Program-made: the position numbers and the translations under genes
Shown: in pieces, positions 15,613 to 24,627 of the stretch
How positions within the stretch are numbered: the first letter of the stretch is position 1
Layout: every line of letters starts with the position of its first letter
Notes under the pieces: model-generated
What the model was told of the DNA's origin: nothing
The model's database searches: none
Seen by the model: only the letters and a program-made list of their open reading frames with translations
Origin: Cyclobacteriaceae bacterium
Lineage (GTDB): Bacteria; Bacteroidota; Bacteroidia; Cytophagales; Cyclobacteriaceae
NCBI GenBank assembly: GCA_003565295.1
Contig: PXCO01000129.1
Coordinates: 1-45,928 of the forward strand
DNA: 45,928 nucleotides
Reading direction: 5' to 3'

Positions 15613-16989
15613 TTAGGCCATGATTTCGCTTAAAGCGCGGGTACTATCGGCGAATTTTTCAGTTTCTACACCCACGGTCTGTAGCCAAGAAGTATACAAA
15701 TTGGCCAGCGGGGTGTTTTCTTCAAAAATCAAATTTTGTCCCGTCTTAATTTTACCACCTCCTTTTCCTCCTATGATTATGGGAAGGTCTCTAGGTGAAT
15801 GGCGGTTTCCGTCCCTTAGGCCTGAGGCAAACATTACCATACTATTGTCCAATAAGGTGCCATCACCTTCTTTGATGGATTTAAGTCTATTAAGGAAATA
15901 GGCATATTGCTCAATGTGCCATTTGGTGATCCTGTCGTATTGCTCCAATTTTTCCTCATGATTCATATGATGGGATAAGGAATGATGTGCACCGGATACA
16001 CCGTCTAAGAAAGAAAAGTTTCTATTGCTAACTGAATTACCAAACATAAAGGTGGTGACCCTGGACGCATCACTCCACAAAGCCAAAGCCATGATGTCAA
16101 ACATGAGCCTGGTTTTTTCAGTGACATCTACTCCCGCATATACCTCTACGTATTCATCGATGTTTTGATTTACCCTATTTAGTTCTTTTCGGATATCAGG
16201 TGTGATTTTACTTTCAAAGTCTTTCAGGCTGGCCTGATTAGTGATTCTTTTTTCTATAGACCTTATAGATTCGAGATACTCTTCCAGTTTGTCCTGATCG
16301 GATCTTCCCAGGTTGTTTTTCAAGGACTTTGCATCATCCATCACAGCATCAAGAATACTGTTTTTATGGGGATTTTCCGGTTTACTGCTCACAAAGGATT
16401 TAAACAACCTGTCAAAGGCCAGTCTGGGGTCTATTTCTTTTGAAAGGGGGGTAGTGGCATTTTTCCAGGAAATACTTGATGCATACAATCGGGTAAAACC
16501 CACATTGATGTCTACTCCAGTAGCAATTTTATCCAAGCCATATTCCAACGAAGGGAACAAGGTGTCATCCTTGTAATGATTGGCAATCAGCTGATCCACG
16601 GATATCCCCCCACTATTGATATTATCTCCGGCAGTTTTGGTGATGGGCAAGCAAGTCAAAAGATTGGCCGTTTTGGCATAATGCCCGTCTGCACCTTGGA
16701 ATATACTGTGCTTGTTCATCAACTGACCCAACACAAGTACGTCATTTTTGAGATGCTTGAGGGGCTGCAGTGTAGGTGAAAGCTCGAAATGTGTACCCAT
16801 GCCTGAGGGAGTCCAGCGATCAGGGTGTACTCCATTGGGCATAAACATAAAGGCCGATCTTACCGGAAAGTTGGCCCGACTGGGTGCTGCAAAGGAGGAA
16901 GGGATCATGGCTTCCAGAAATGGCAAGGCAATAGCTGCCCCCACGCCTTTCAACATTTTTCTACGAGATATTTGCCACTTTTTCTGCAT
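15613..16989 (-). CDS. DUF1552 protein with Tat signal
   Basis: This is a 458-residue DUF1552 protein. A twin-arginine signal is visible: S8-R9-R10-K-M-L-K-G followed by a hydrophobic stretch (residues 11-35), so it should be exported folded. Family features include SAFMFMPNGVHPDRWTP near residue 45 and the C-terminal block with GLRDGNRHSPRDLP and LANLYTSWLQTVGVE. In planctomycetes, verrucomicrobia and some Bacteroidota, DUF1552 genes nearly always sit beside DUF1592-type cytochromes, as here (next gene upstream, 81 nt away). The fold is thought to be related to alkaline phosphatase/sulfatase-like or DUF1501 proteins, but no activity has been shown to my knowledge. Tat export suggests that it binds a cofactor or folds in the cytoplasm. 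Confidence 0.88.
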   Translation of the reverse strand: MQKKWQISRRKMLKGVGAAIALPFLEAMIPSSFAAPSRANFPVRSAFMFMPNGVHPDRWTPSGMGTHFELSPTLQPLKHLKNDVLVLGQLMNKHSIFQGADGHYAKTANLLTCLPITKTAGDNINSGGISVDQLIANHYKDDTLFPSLEYGLDKIATGVDINVGFTRLYASSISWKNATTPLSKEIDPRLAFDRLFKSFVSSKPENPHKNSILDAVMDDAKSLKNNLGRSDQDKLEEYLESIRSIEKRITNQASLKDFESKITPDIRKELNRVNQNIDEYVEVYAGVDVTEKTRLMFDIMALALWSDASRVTTFMFGNSVSNRNFSFLDGVSGAHHSLSHHMNHEEKLEQYDRITKWHIEQYAYFLNRLKSIKEGDGTLLDNSMVMFASGLRDGNRHSPRDLPIIIGGKGGGKIKTGQNLIFEENTPLANLYTSWLQTVGVETEKFADSTRALSEIMA

Positions 16990-17070
16990 CGTTGTGATTT
17001 CAGGTTTAATAGGAGTTTAATTTAGCAAAGATTCCTAAATTTCCAAATGCTTTATTGATAAACGGTTCCA

Positions 17071-19044
17071 TTATATTTCGTTGGATCTCTTCTGGAAATC
17101 CTTGATTTTCATTCTAAAGGAATAACTTTTTACAAGCTCCTGGATAAAAGCGTCCGGATGAAAATTGTTTTCCAATAAATTATCCGTTAGTTCCCTGATT
17201 GCGGTTTCATCGGAGAATAAGGTGCCTCTACCTACGGCGAAGGATAGAAATTTGGTAGAAATGTTCCTGGCAAATTTCTCTTTTTCTTCCATTAGAAGCT
17301 CCTTCAGTTCCACAGGCCCTTGAAAGGATTCTCCTGTAGCCAGAACCCCGGAAGGATCTATGGGGATATTACCATAATCAGTTCTCCACCTACCGTCGGC
17401 ATCGTAATTTTCCAACCCTAAACCTAAGGGGTCCATTTTTTCGTGGCATGACTGACATGCGGGGTCGGACCTGTGCCTTTCTAGCAATGCTCTTAGTCCT
17501 AGGTCTTCATGTAATCCCTCATCTTCGGGTAGCTCCGCCACATCGGGCGGGGGGGGAGGTGGGGAAGTGCCTAGTATTTCTTCCAGTACCCATTTTCCCC
17601 TTAGCACAGGGCTGGTACGGGTGGGTAGAGAGGTAACCGCCAATACGCTGCCCATACCCAATATGCCTCCCCGGGTACCGTCACTTAAATTCACCTTTTG
17701 GAAGTTTTCCTCTTCCTCTACTCCTGGAATGCCATAGTATTCCGCCAAATCCTTGTTCAAAAAGGTGTAATCGCTGTTAATTAAGTCCAGAAAGTTTTTG
17801 CGTTCGGTTAGCACATGATAAAAGAATGCTGTGGTTTCTTTGAACATGGCTTCCTTTATACTTTCTGTAAACATGGGGAATTTGGCCAATTCCGCCAGGG
17901 GATAGTTGGGGTCTTTGAGCTTGGTGATGCCTAGCCACTGGGAAACGAATGACTCTGCAAAACGAAGGGATTTTGGGTCTTCCAACATCCTGCTCACCTG
18001 TTGGCTAAGCACCTCATCATCTTGTAGCCTTCCTTCAGCAGCTATGGCAAAAAGCTCATCATCAGGCATACTTGCCCAAAGGAAATAGGAGAGCCTGGTG
18101 GCCAATTCAAAGTCATTCAAAGGAACAGGTACTTCCAGCTCAGGTTCTTCTTCCATTTTATAGAGAAAGGAAGGTGCGATCAACACCGCCTTGAAAACTT
18201 CTCCAACACTTCTGTTAAACCTTTCCGGGTTTCCGAAGGCAGCATTATTCTCATACACGGATGAAAATAGCCCCAACAGCTTCTCTTTTTCAGAGGGCTT
18301 GAGAAACCTTCTATAGGCTTTACTTGCAAAAGGGTAAATGACTTTTTCAGCAACTTTTTCCGGTGGATTTACGGGTGTGGGCTGGGAAGAAAAAAGGCCT
18401 TTCACCCACCCCCAGAATCTTTGCCAAATGCTCAGCCTATAGTCAAAGGGCACAATTTGTCCCCATTTTTCTTTATCCTCGTAGAGGTTTTCTACTATTT
18501 CTTCAGCTGCCTCATAATACCTTTCCATTTTCAATGGGGTAAAAAACAACGACCCACCCTGATTGTCAAAGCCTCCGCCACCGGATCCGTCAGAGGGGAA
18601 CTTGTTGACGGCATCAAAATTCACACCCGTGAGATCCATAATGGTATAATGATACTCCGAATGGCTCAACCTTCGAATCACCACTTTTCCAGGGGTCTTG
18701 TTTTGCAGGGACTTTTGGAGGATTCCGTTGATTCCTTCTACAAGTACATGATAATCATCTTGTGAAAGCGGGGGCTTAGTGTCAGGCGGCATTTCCTGGG
18801 TTTTTATTTGTTCCACCACATTCAGCCACAATTGCCCATCCTTTACGATCCGACCTACCTCCTCGTATTTTTCCAGATTGATCCCTCCTTTAGTATCCCC
18901 TACCCAATGGCAGGAATAACAGTTTTCCCGCAACACCGGGATAATGTCTTTTTCATAGTCCAGCGTTTCTTGGGCCTGTGCAAACCATCCACCTAAAGGC
19001 AGAATGAGGCTCATGATGCATAGCCTATGGAGGAAAGTTCTCAT
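17071..19044 (-). CDS. DUF1592-type multi-domain cytochrome c protein (DUF1587/1592/1588/1585)
   Basis: The product has 657 residues from the ATG at 19044. An in-frame ATG at 19080 adds 12 residues, but the signal peptide (residues 1-25, ending FAQAQ) begins at the inner one. Order: an N-terminal heme domain with C42xxC45H46; a DUF1587-like block (VVIRRLSHSEYHYTIMDLTG); DUF1595/1592 (ATRLSYFLWASMPDDELF); DUF1588 (GGILGMGSVLAVTSLPTRTSPVLRGKWVLEEILG); and a C-terminal heme-like C530xxC533H534 (SCHEKMDPLGLGLENYDADG) with DUF1585. It is a periplasmic two-heme protein, the first gene of the minus-strand trio. The trio probably transfers electrons in oxidation of an extracellular substrate, but no activity is established. 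Confidence 0.88.
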   Translation of the reverse strand: MRTFLHRLCIMSLILPLGGWFAQAQETLDYEKDIIPVLRENCYSCHWVGDTKGGINLEKYEEVGRIVKDGQLWLNVVEQIKTQEMPPDTKPPLSQDDYHVLVEGINGILQKSLQNKTPGKVVIRRLSHSEYHYTIMDLTGVNFDAVNKFPSDGSGGGGFDNQGGSLFFTPLKMERYYEAAEEIVENLYEDKEKWGQIVPFDYRLSIWQRFWGWVKGLFSSQPTPVNPPEKVAEKVIYPFASKAYRRFLKPSEKEKLLGLFSSVYENNAAFGNPERFNRSVGEVFKAVLIAPSFLYKMEEEPELEVPVPLNDFELATRLSYFLWASMPDDELFAIAAEGRLQDDEVLSQQVSRMLEDPKSLRFAESFVSQWLGITKLKDPNYPLAELAKFPMFTESIKEAMFKETTAFFYHVLTERKNFLDLINSDYTFLNKDLAEYYGIPGVEEEENFQKVNLSDGTRGGILGMGSVLAVTSLPTRTSPVLRGKWVLEEILGTSPPPPPPDVAELPEDEGLHEDLGLRALLERHRSDPACQSCHEKMDPLGLGLENYDADGRWRTDYGNIPIDPSGVLATGESFQGPVELKELLMEEKEKFARNISTKFLSFAVGRGTLFSDETAIRELTDNLLENNFHPDAFIQELVKSYSFRMKIKDFQKRSNEI

Positions 19045-19216
19045 ATTTTGGTTCGTATGTAATCTACTGATTAATAACATTTCAACTCAAAATATAGGTA
19101 AGTACCGAGAGAATAGCAAAAAATCTTTTATGGAAGGTAGATGAGGCAAGGCAACGGAACTGTCCTTGGCTAATGGTGGATGTGTATTATCAAATCAAAA
19201 AGTGTATGATTATCCG

Positions 19217-20029
19217 TTAATCCTCTGCAAAGGAGGGGTATAGGGTCATGCCTCCATCCACATAGATCGTAGTTCCTGTGATGTAATCTGCCTCCTCTGA
19301 TGCGAGCCAGGCGGCTACTTTCCCTATATCCTCGGGCTCACCGATCCTCGCATAAGGGATTTTTTTCAACAAGACTTTTAGGTTTGCTTCATCTTTCCAT
19401 TGGTCTTCATTAATGGGTGTTTTGATAGCACCTGGACTGATACTGTTGACCCGTATTTTTTGAGGGGCCAATTCTTGTGCCATTGATTTCATCAGGTTTT
19501 TAATCCCCCCCTTGCTTGCAGAATAATTCACCCTGCCCCCCCAAGGAATGATGTCATGTACTGAACTTATAAAAATGATTTTACCTATGCATTTATCCGG
19601 GGATTTTTCGGTATTTTGAGAGAGGAAAGTTTTGGCAGCTGTCTGGGCAGATAAAAATGACCCGTAAAGGTTGGTTTGAATCACCTTGTCCCATTCTTCG
19701 TAACTCATATCCACTAATGGTTTATCCTCTTGTATCCCTGCGTTGTTTACCAGAATATGTATGTCTCCAAAAGCCCCTGTGGTCTTTTCAAAAATCTTTG
19801 CCACATCCTTGGGCTTGCCCACATCTCCCTTGACGATGATACATTTGGCACCTATTTCTTCTATTCTGGCCTGTGTTTCTTTTGCCCCATCTTCATTCCC
19901 ATGAAAATTCACGCATACGTTCGACCCTGCCTTGCCCAATGAAATGGCAATTGCCTGACCTAACCCTGAGCTTGCACCAGTCACAATACTGGTTTGTCCG
20001 CTTAATGGTAGTTGGTTGGTTTTGTTCAT
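19217..20029 (-). CDS. SDR-family oxidoreductase (glucose 1-dehydrogenase-like)
   Basis: The product has 270 residues from the ATG at 20029. A GTG five codons upstream is less likely. The N-terminal TGASSGLGQ loop, the NNAGIQ motif, the catalytic SSVHD...YSASKGG segment, and the C-terminal ITGTTIYVDGGMTLYP mark a classical SDR of the glucose/ribitol dehydrogenase type. Its closest look-alikes are glucose 1-dehydrogenases, which oxidise glucose to gluconolactone, but substrate specificity cannot be read. It has no signal peptide. It lies on the minus strand, 99 nt downstream of sucD and separated from it by a terminator hairpin, so it probably has its own promoter. Confidence 0.82.
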   Translation of the reverse strand: MNKTNQLPLSGQTSIVTGASSGLGQAIAISLGKAGSNVCVNFHGNEDGAKETQARIEEIGAKCIIVKGDVGKPKDVAKIFEKTTGAFGDIHILVNNAGIQEDKPLVDMSYEEWDKVIQTNLYGSFLSAQTAAKTFLSQNTEKSPDKCIGKIIFISSVHDIIPWGGRVNYSASKGGIKNLMKSMAQELAPQKIRVNSISPGAIKTPINEDQWKDEANLKVLLKKIPYARIGEPEDIGKVAAWLASEEADYITGTTIYVDGGMTLYPSFAED

Positions 20030-20071
20030 AGACAGGATATCCACAAAAAAAATACCAACTTATGAGAATAG

Positions 20072-20094
20072 AAAAAGGGGGCATATACCCCCTT
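20072..20094 (-). terminator. Rho-independent terminator after sucD
   Basis: AAGGGGG (20075-20081) pairs with CCCCCTT (20088-20094) around a 6-nt loop. On the minus strand the stem is followed by a T run (complement of the A run at 20072-20076). It lies just downstream of the sucD stop and before the SDR gene, separating the two transcripts. Confidence 0.75.
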
Positions 20095-20127
20095 ATATTT
20101 TATTAATCTATAAATAATGTATTTTTT

Positions 20128-21009
20128 CTATGCGTCTACCCCCAATGCTTTCGCCATAACTTCGCCGATTTCGCCGGGTGATTCGGCCACATAGATTCCA
20201 TTCTCTTTCATGATCCTAATTTTGGCCTCAGCTGTATCATCTTTGCCTCCTATGATGGCCCCTGCGTGACCCATTCTACGACCTGGAGGTGCAGTTTGAC
20301 CTGCGATGAAGCCAACCACAGGTTTTTTATTTCCGTTTTCTTTGATCCATTTTGCAGCTTCTGCCTCATAATTCCCTCCTATTTCTCCTATCATGACAAT
20401 GGCATCGGTTTCCGGGTCTTCCATGAGCAACTGTACGGCTTCTTTGGTAGAAGTACCTATGATGGGGTCTCCACCAATGCCAATCGCCGTAGAAATGCCT
20501 AATCCTGTTTTGGAGATCTGGTCTGCGGCTTCATAGGTAAGGGTACCGGACTTTGAAACCACGCCCACTCTGCCTTGCCTGAATACAAACCCCGGCATAA
20601 TGCCCACTTTGGCCTCCCCAGGAGTAATTACACCAGGGCAGTTGGGGCCAATGAGTATGGCACCTTTTTTCTTAATATAGGGTTTGGCCTTCATCATATC
20701 CTTTACGGGGATGCCCTCTGTGATGGTAATGATGACCTTGATACCTGCATCTGCGGCCTCCATGATGGCATCTGCTGCAAAAGCAGGAGGTACAAAAATG
20801 ATGGAAGTGTCTGCACCAGTAGCTTTCACGGCATCTTCCACGGTGTTGAAAACAGGTTTGCCAAGGTGGGTGCTTCCGCCTTTTGAAGGTGTAACCCCAC
20901 CCACCACATTAGTGCCGTATTCAATCATCTGCTGTGCATGAAAAGAACCTTCGTTGCCGGTAAAGCCCTGAACAATAACTTTCGAATTTTTATTTACCAA
21001 AACGCTCAT
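20128..21009 (-). CDS. sucD: Succinyl-CoA synthetase (ADP/GDP-forming) alpha subunit
   Basis: SucD is the CoA-binding, phosphohistidine-carrying subunit of succinyl-CoA synthetase, which makes ATP or GTP while converting succinyl-CoA to succinate in the TCA cycle. The product has 293 residues from the ATG at 21009. A GTG eight codons upstream overlaps the promoter box and is not used here. Motifs are the N-terminal CoA loop [12 protein letters not shown] (13-24), the [14 protein letters not shown] block (121-134), the power-helix SKSGTLTYE, and active-site H248 in [10 protein letters not shown]. The beta subunit gene sucC is not adjacent, so the genes are unlinked, as in many Bacteroidota. 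It has its own promoter and terminator. Confidence 0.95.
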   Translation of the reverse strand: MSVLVNKNSKVIVQGFTGNEGSFHAQQMIEYGTNVVGGVTPSKGGSTHLGKPVFNTVEDAVKATGADTSIIFVPPAFAADAIMEAADAGIKVIITITEGIPVKDMMKAKPYIKKKGAILIGPNCPGVITPGEAKVGIMPGFVFRQGRVGVVSKSGTLTYEAADQISKTGLGISTAIGIGGDPIIGTSTKEAVQLLMEDPETDAIVMIGEIGGNYEAEAAKWIKENGNKKPVVGFIAGQTAPPGRRMGHAGAIIGGKDDTAEAKIRIMKENGIYVAESPGEIGEVMAKALGVDA

Positions 21010-21032
21010 CTTGCAAATTTTATTAGTTGCCA

Positions 21033-21060
21033 CAAAAATATAGGATTAAGGCCTATCAAA
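21033..21060 (-). promoter_or_regulatory. Bacteroidetes-type promoter for sucD
   Basis: Read on the minus strand, TATTTTTG (21040-21033) matches the -7 consensus TAnnTTTG. TTTG (21060-21057) lies 16 nt upstream as a candidate -33 element. The expected start of transcription is about 15-20 nt before the sucD ATG at 21009. This supports the inner ATG over the GTG at 21033, which would lie inside the promoter. Confidence 0.55.
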
Positions 21061-21140
21061 AAAAGAATTGCCAAACATTATGAGATTAATTTAGAGTATT
21101 AATATCTTTTTATAAATTTAAAACTCATATTTAAAACCAA

Positions 21141-24100
21141 ATGAATCGCCTTTTTCCCGCCCTTTTGCTGTTTACCTTCCTCTTCCAGCAGGTTAATGCC
21201 CAGTTCTTTAACCTGAACAAAAGGATTAATGGTTTTGACCTTACTTCAGAAGCCATATATGCGATTCAGCAAGATAGAAAAGGCTTCATTTGGTTAGCAA
21301 CGGATAAGGGCACTAAATTTTCCGACGGCATTTCCACATATGCAGTGCCCGACAGTGTAGAAAAAAAATTCAAAGGTAAACCTATGATTCATGCCGACCG
21401 AGACGGTATGATTTGGCTTTATCAATTCACAGGCAAACCCTTGGTGTATTATTTTGATCTGAAGACCTGGTATCCTATTCCACTGGCCTTGTCTGAACGC
21501 AGCCTTTCCCAGTTTCATCCCAAATTTCAGCTGGAGGTGTATGGAGAGGGGGAGGAGAAGGTGATATGGATGGCCGCAAATGAGGAGGTAGTGGCTCAGA
21601 AAACAAATGGGGAGCTTTTGGAAAAGTTTGATATTGACCGGGAAAAAACAGGTGCATTTTCCTCATTTTTCAACAGGAATGGCATTTTCCTCATTTTTGA
21701 ACAAATCATTTATGAGGTGAATGGGGAGGGGCTTACCCCTGTGGAACTATCTACAGAACTCCCATTGAATGGTCCTATTCGAAAGGTGATTTACAGCCCT
21801 TGGGAAGACACTTACTATTATATAGGAAAAGGTAATTTGGCAAAAGGGCCCCAATTGTGGGGGCCGGAGGAAATGGTGCTAGAGGGTTTTTCAGAAAAAA
21901 TCAATGCCATAGGGGATCAATTTGAGTTGATAGAAAACCGGGGGGATATTTACTTTTTCTTTAATTCTCAGCTGTACAAGCATAATTTCAGAACGAATAA
22001 AACCTTTATGATTTCTGCATATGCCGACCTAAAGGTATATTTTGTACAATCCACCTTTGTGGATAGGGAAGGCATCATATGGCTGGGCTCTTATAGAGGT
22101 GTTGCAAATATCCCCAGCCTTAGGTTTCAAAACTTTGACAGCTCGGTGGGTTTTCCGGAGTCAGACATTTCCGCCATTGCTAATTTTGCGCCCGGCAAAT
22201 TCCTTATAGGCTACAATAACGGCATTCAGGTATGGGAAGGCACCTCGCCAGTTAGTTCCTTTGATTTCACCAGAGTGGGTGAGGAGAGATTGGGAAGGGT
22301 GCTCAACTTTGCTCAAGACATTTTCGGGAACATTTGGTTTTCTGCCTACCAGGCGGGTATAGGTTTTTACAACCCAAAGCTAAAGAAGTTCCAATTGGTC
22401 GATGTCCCCACAGATCGCCCATTTCAATACGTGTACGTAGAGGAAGACAAGCTCTATGCGGTGAGCCATAACCTGGTCTTCAGCGCAACCATTGGCCCAA
22501 ATGGGTTAATGGCTGATTTTGAAGAGGCATTGACCTTTATTAAGAATGATAAAGCAAACCCCACTAATTTTATACGCAAAATTGGTAAGGCAAAAGGAAA
22601 ATGGATAATCATAGACAATGGCAGCAGTTTGGAGTTTGATGGAGTGGCAATAGAAAACTCGCATATAAGGATCAGTGGATATGATTTCCATTACCGGGGT
22701 GACACACTATTAGTCGGCACTGACGAAGGACTTTTTTTCTTAAATGAAGGAGAGTTAATACCCTATCCAATGCATGGGCAAACCCTGGAGGTACCGGTAT
22801 ATGTGATGAGGGAGGATCAATTCAGTCAGCTTTGGATAGGAACTAATTTTGGAGTTTATCTTAAAGAGGAAAACAAAGTCAGGCATTTTAACGAAAGGAA
22901 CGGGCTGATTGGTAACGATGTGAACAGGGGGGCGTTTTGCCTAGTTGATAATCAACGAATGTTTATTGGCACTCAAAATGGTGTCTCAGTTTACAGCCCC
23001 GAAGAGGACATGAAAAGTAGGACTAGCCCGCTAGTGTACATAGAAAACATAAGAGTGATTTCGAATGATGAAAAGACCTTGAATTTCGATAATATTCCAT
23101 TTCAATTTAACAATGTGGAAGTCACCTATAGTGCGGTGAGCTTTTCTTCCTGGCCCCCGGTTACTGTGGAGTACATGCTTAAAGGTTTACACGAAGAATG
23201 GGTGGTGCTGGAAAATCCCCGTACCAACAAGCTGTACTTTAATAACTTACCTCCTGGCCAATACCAATTGTTGCTCAGGGCGAGGTTAAATGGGCAAAAT
23301 CAATCGGATGTTATCACCTCCCCACCTTTTACAGTGGCCTACCCGATTTATTTACAAGGATGGTTTATTGCTATTTTAGTATTGTTTTTCATTGGATTGG
23401 GAATTTTGATCAATTTTCTTTTCGTACAGTACAAAAACCAAGGATTGCTAAAAAGTGATTTGATCCAAAAGGACGCCCAAATCCAGGTAAAAGAGGATCA
23501 GTTTAAGAATGTATGGAAAAGCTCTGAAGACGGGCTTATCATCTCTGTAACAGGGGGTAAGGTATTAGCTGCAAATCCCGCAATTTGTCGGTTAACCGGG
23601 TTGAGCGAGCAGGAAATATTGGAGGGAGGGCTTCCTGTGCTATTTTCAGACCCAGATTATTATGATCGATCCAGCAAGCTAATCAGGCCGGAAATCGCTA
23701 ACTTAAACGGAGAAATTTTTATTTCAGAAATGACCATGCCGCTGAATACAGGGGAAAGGGAGATTGAAATCCACATTAGTCGAATGAGGTCTGACTTTGA
23801 TGGTAAACCAATATACCTAAATGTATTCAGGGATATTACAAAAAAGAAGGAGATAGAAAAAGGCTTAAAATTGGCAAAGGAACGTGCGGAAGAGGTAAGC
23901 AGGCTAAAGAGTAGTATTTTATCCAATATGAGTCATGAAATCAGGACACCTCTCACCGGGATTTTGGGCAGTGCGGAACATATTTTAAGCTGTTACCGGG
24001 AAAATGAAGATTTAGTCGGCCAAATAGAAGTGATTCAGGAGAGCGGGGAAAGGCTCCTTCACACCATTGATGCCATATTAGACCTGAGCAGGGTGGAGGC

Positions 24101-24575
24101 CAATAAGGGAGGAGTTATTTACCAGGAAATTAACATCAATGAATTTATCTCTAAAATTTTGGTGAATCTTAAATCAACTGCCATAAAAAAAGGTATCTTA
24201 GTGACATTAAAACAACAAACCAAACCTTTTTTTGGGAAAACCTCACCTTATTACCTTAGAATGATCACTGAAAGGGTGGTAGGTAACGCTATTAAATATT
24301 CAGAAAAGGGATTGATAGAGGTTTGGGTGGCCAATAAAGAGGACAGCATTTACCTCAAAGTCACCGACCAGGGGGTGGGTATGAGTGAGGATTATTTGAA
24401 AAGGCTTTTTCAGCCTTTCGAACAAGAAAGTAAGGGATATGATAGAAAATATGAGGGGGTAGGGATTGGGCTTACCATTACCAAACACCTTCTAGACCAA
24501 CTATCAGGAAAAATTGATATTCATAGCAAAAAGGGTGAAGGCACAAGGGTAGAGATCATCATCCCTCTGGCTTAA
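21141..24575 (+). CDS. Periplasmic-propeller sensor histidine kinase (reg_prop, Y_Y_Y, PAS, HisKA, HATPase)
   Basis: This 1144-residue membrane kinase begins with a signal peptide (1-20, ending VNA). Residues about 25-640 are a two-propeller sensor with repeated reg_prop units (DRKGFIWLATDKG, DREGIIWLGSYRG, QLWIGTNFGV). Next come a Y_Y_Y domain (about 660-730, LPPGQYQLLLRARLNG), one transmembrane helix (about 735-765), a PAS domain (about 785-910) and the kinase core. The phosphoacceptor is His932 in NMSHEIRTPL, the N box is about 1047 (GNAIKYSEKG), and DQGVGMS and GVGIGLTI supply the nucleotide loops. Unlike SusR-type hybrids it has no receiver or AraC domain. Phosphate must therefore go to another protein, most simply the receiver domain of the next gene 53 nt downstream. 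The propellers are expected to sense carbohydrate or another outside ligand. Confidence 0.9.
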   Translation: MNRLFPALLLFTFLFQQVNAQFFNLNKRINGFDLTSEAIYAIQQDRKGFIWLATDKGTKFSDGISTYAVPDSVEKKFKGKPMIHADRDGMIWLYQFTGKPLVYYFDLKTWYPIPLALSERSLSQFHPKFQLEVYGEGEEKVIWMAANEEVVAQKTNGELLEKFDIDREKTGAFSSFFNRNGIFLIFEQIIYEVNGEGLTPVELSTELPLNGPIRKVIYSPWEDTYYYIGKGNLAKGPQLWGPEEMVLEGFSEKINAIGDQFELIENRGDIYFFFNSQLYKHNFRTNKTFMISAYADLKVYFVQSTFVDREGIIWLGSYRGVANIPSLRFQNFDSSVGFPESDISAIANFAPGKFLIGYNNGIQVWEGTSPVSSFDFTRVGEERLGRVLNFAQDIFGNIWFSAYQAGIGFYNPKLKKFQLVDVPTDRPFQYVYVEEDKLYAVSHNLVFSATIGPNGLMADFEEALTFIKNDKANPTNFIRKIGKAKGKWIIIDNGSSLEFDGVAIENSHIRISGYDFHYRGDTLLVGTDEGLFFLNEGELIPYPMHGQTLEVPVYVMREDQFSQLWIGTNFGVYLKEENKVRHFNERNGLIGNDVNRGAFCLVDNQRMFIGTQNGVSVYSPEEDMKSRTSPLVYIENIRVISNDEKTLNFDNIPFQFNNVEVTYSAVSFSSWPPVTVEYMLKGLHEEWVVLENPRTNKLYFNNLPPGQYQLLLRARLNGQNQSDVITSPPFTVAYPIYLQGWFIAILVLFFIGLGILINFLFVQYKNQGLLKSDLIQKDAQIQVKEDQFKNVWKSSEDGLIISVTGGKVLAANPAICRLTGLSEQEILEGGLPVLFSDPDYYDRSSKLIRPEIANLNGEIFISEMTMPLNTGEREIEIHISRMRSDFDGKPIYLNVFRDITKKKEIEKGLKLAKERAEEVSRLKSSILSNMSHEIRTPLTGILGSAEHILSCYRENEDLVGQIEVIQESGERLLHTIDAILDLSRVEANKGGVIYQEININEFISKILVNLKSTAIKKGILVTLKQQTKPFFGKTSPYYLRMITERVVGNAIKYSEKGLIEVWVANKEDSIYLKVTDQGVGMSEDYLKRLFQPFEQESKGYDRKYEGVGIGLTITKHLLDQLSGKIDIHSKKGEGTRVEIIIPLA

Positions 24576-24627
24576 GTCACTTCCTTTTTAGTTTTTTGAA
24601 AAGTTTAGGGTAAAATGAAACAGCATT

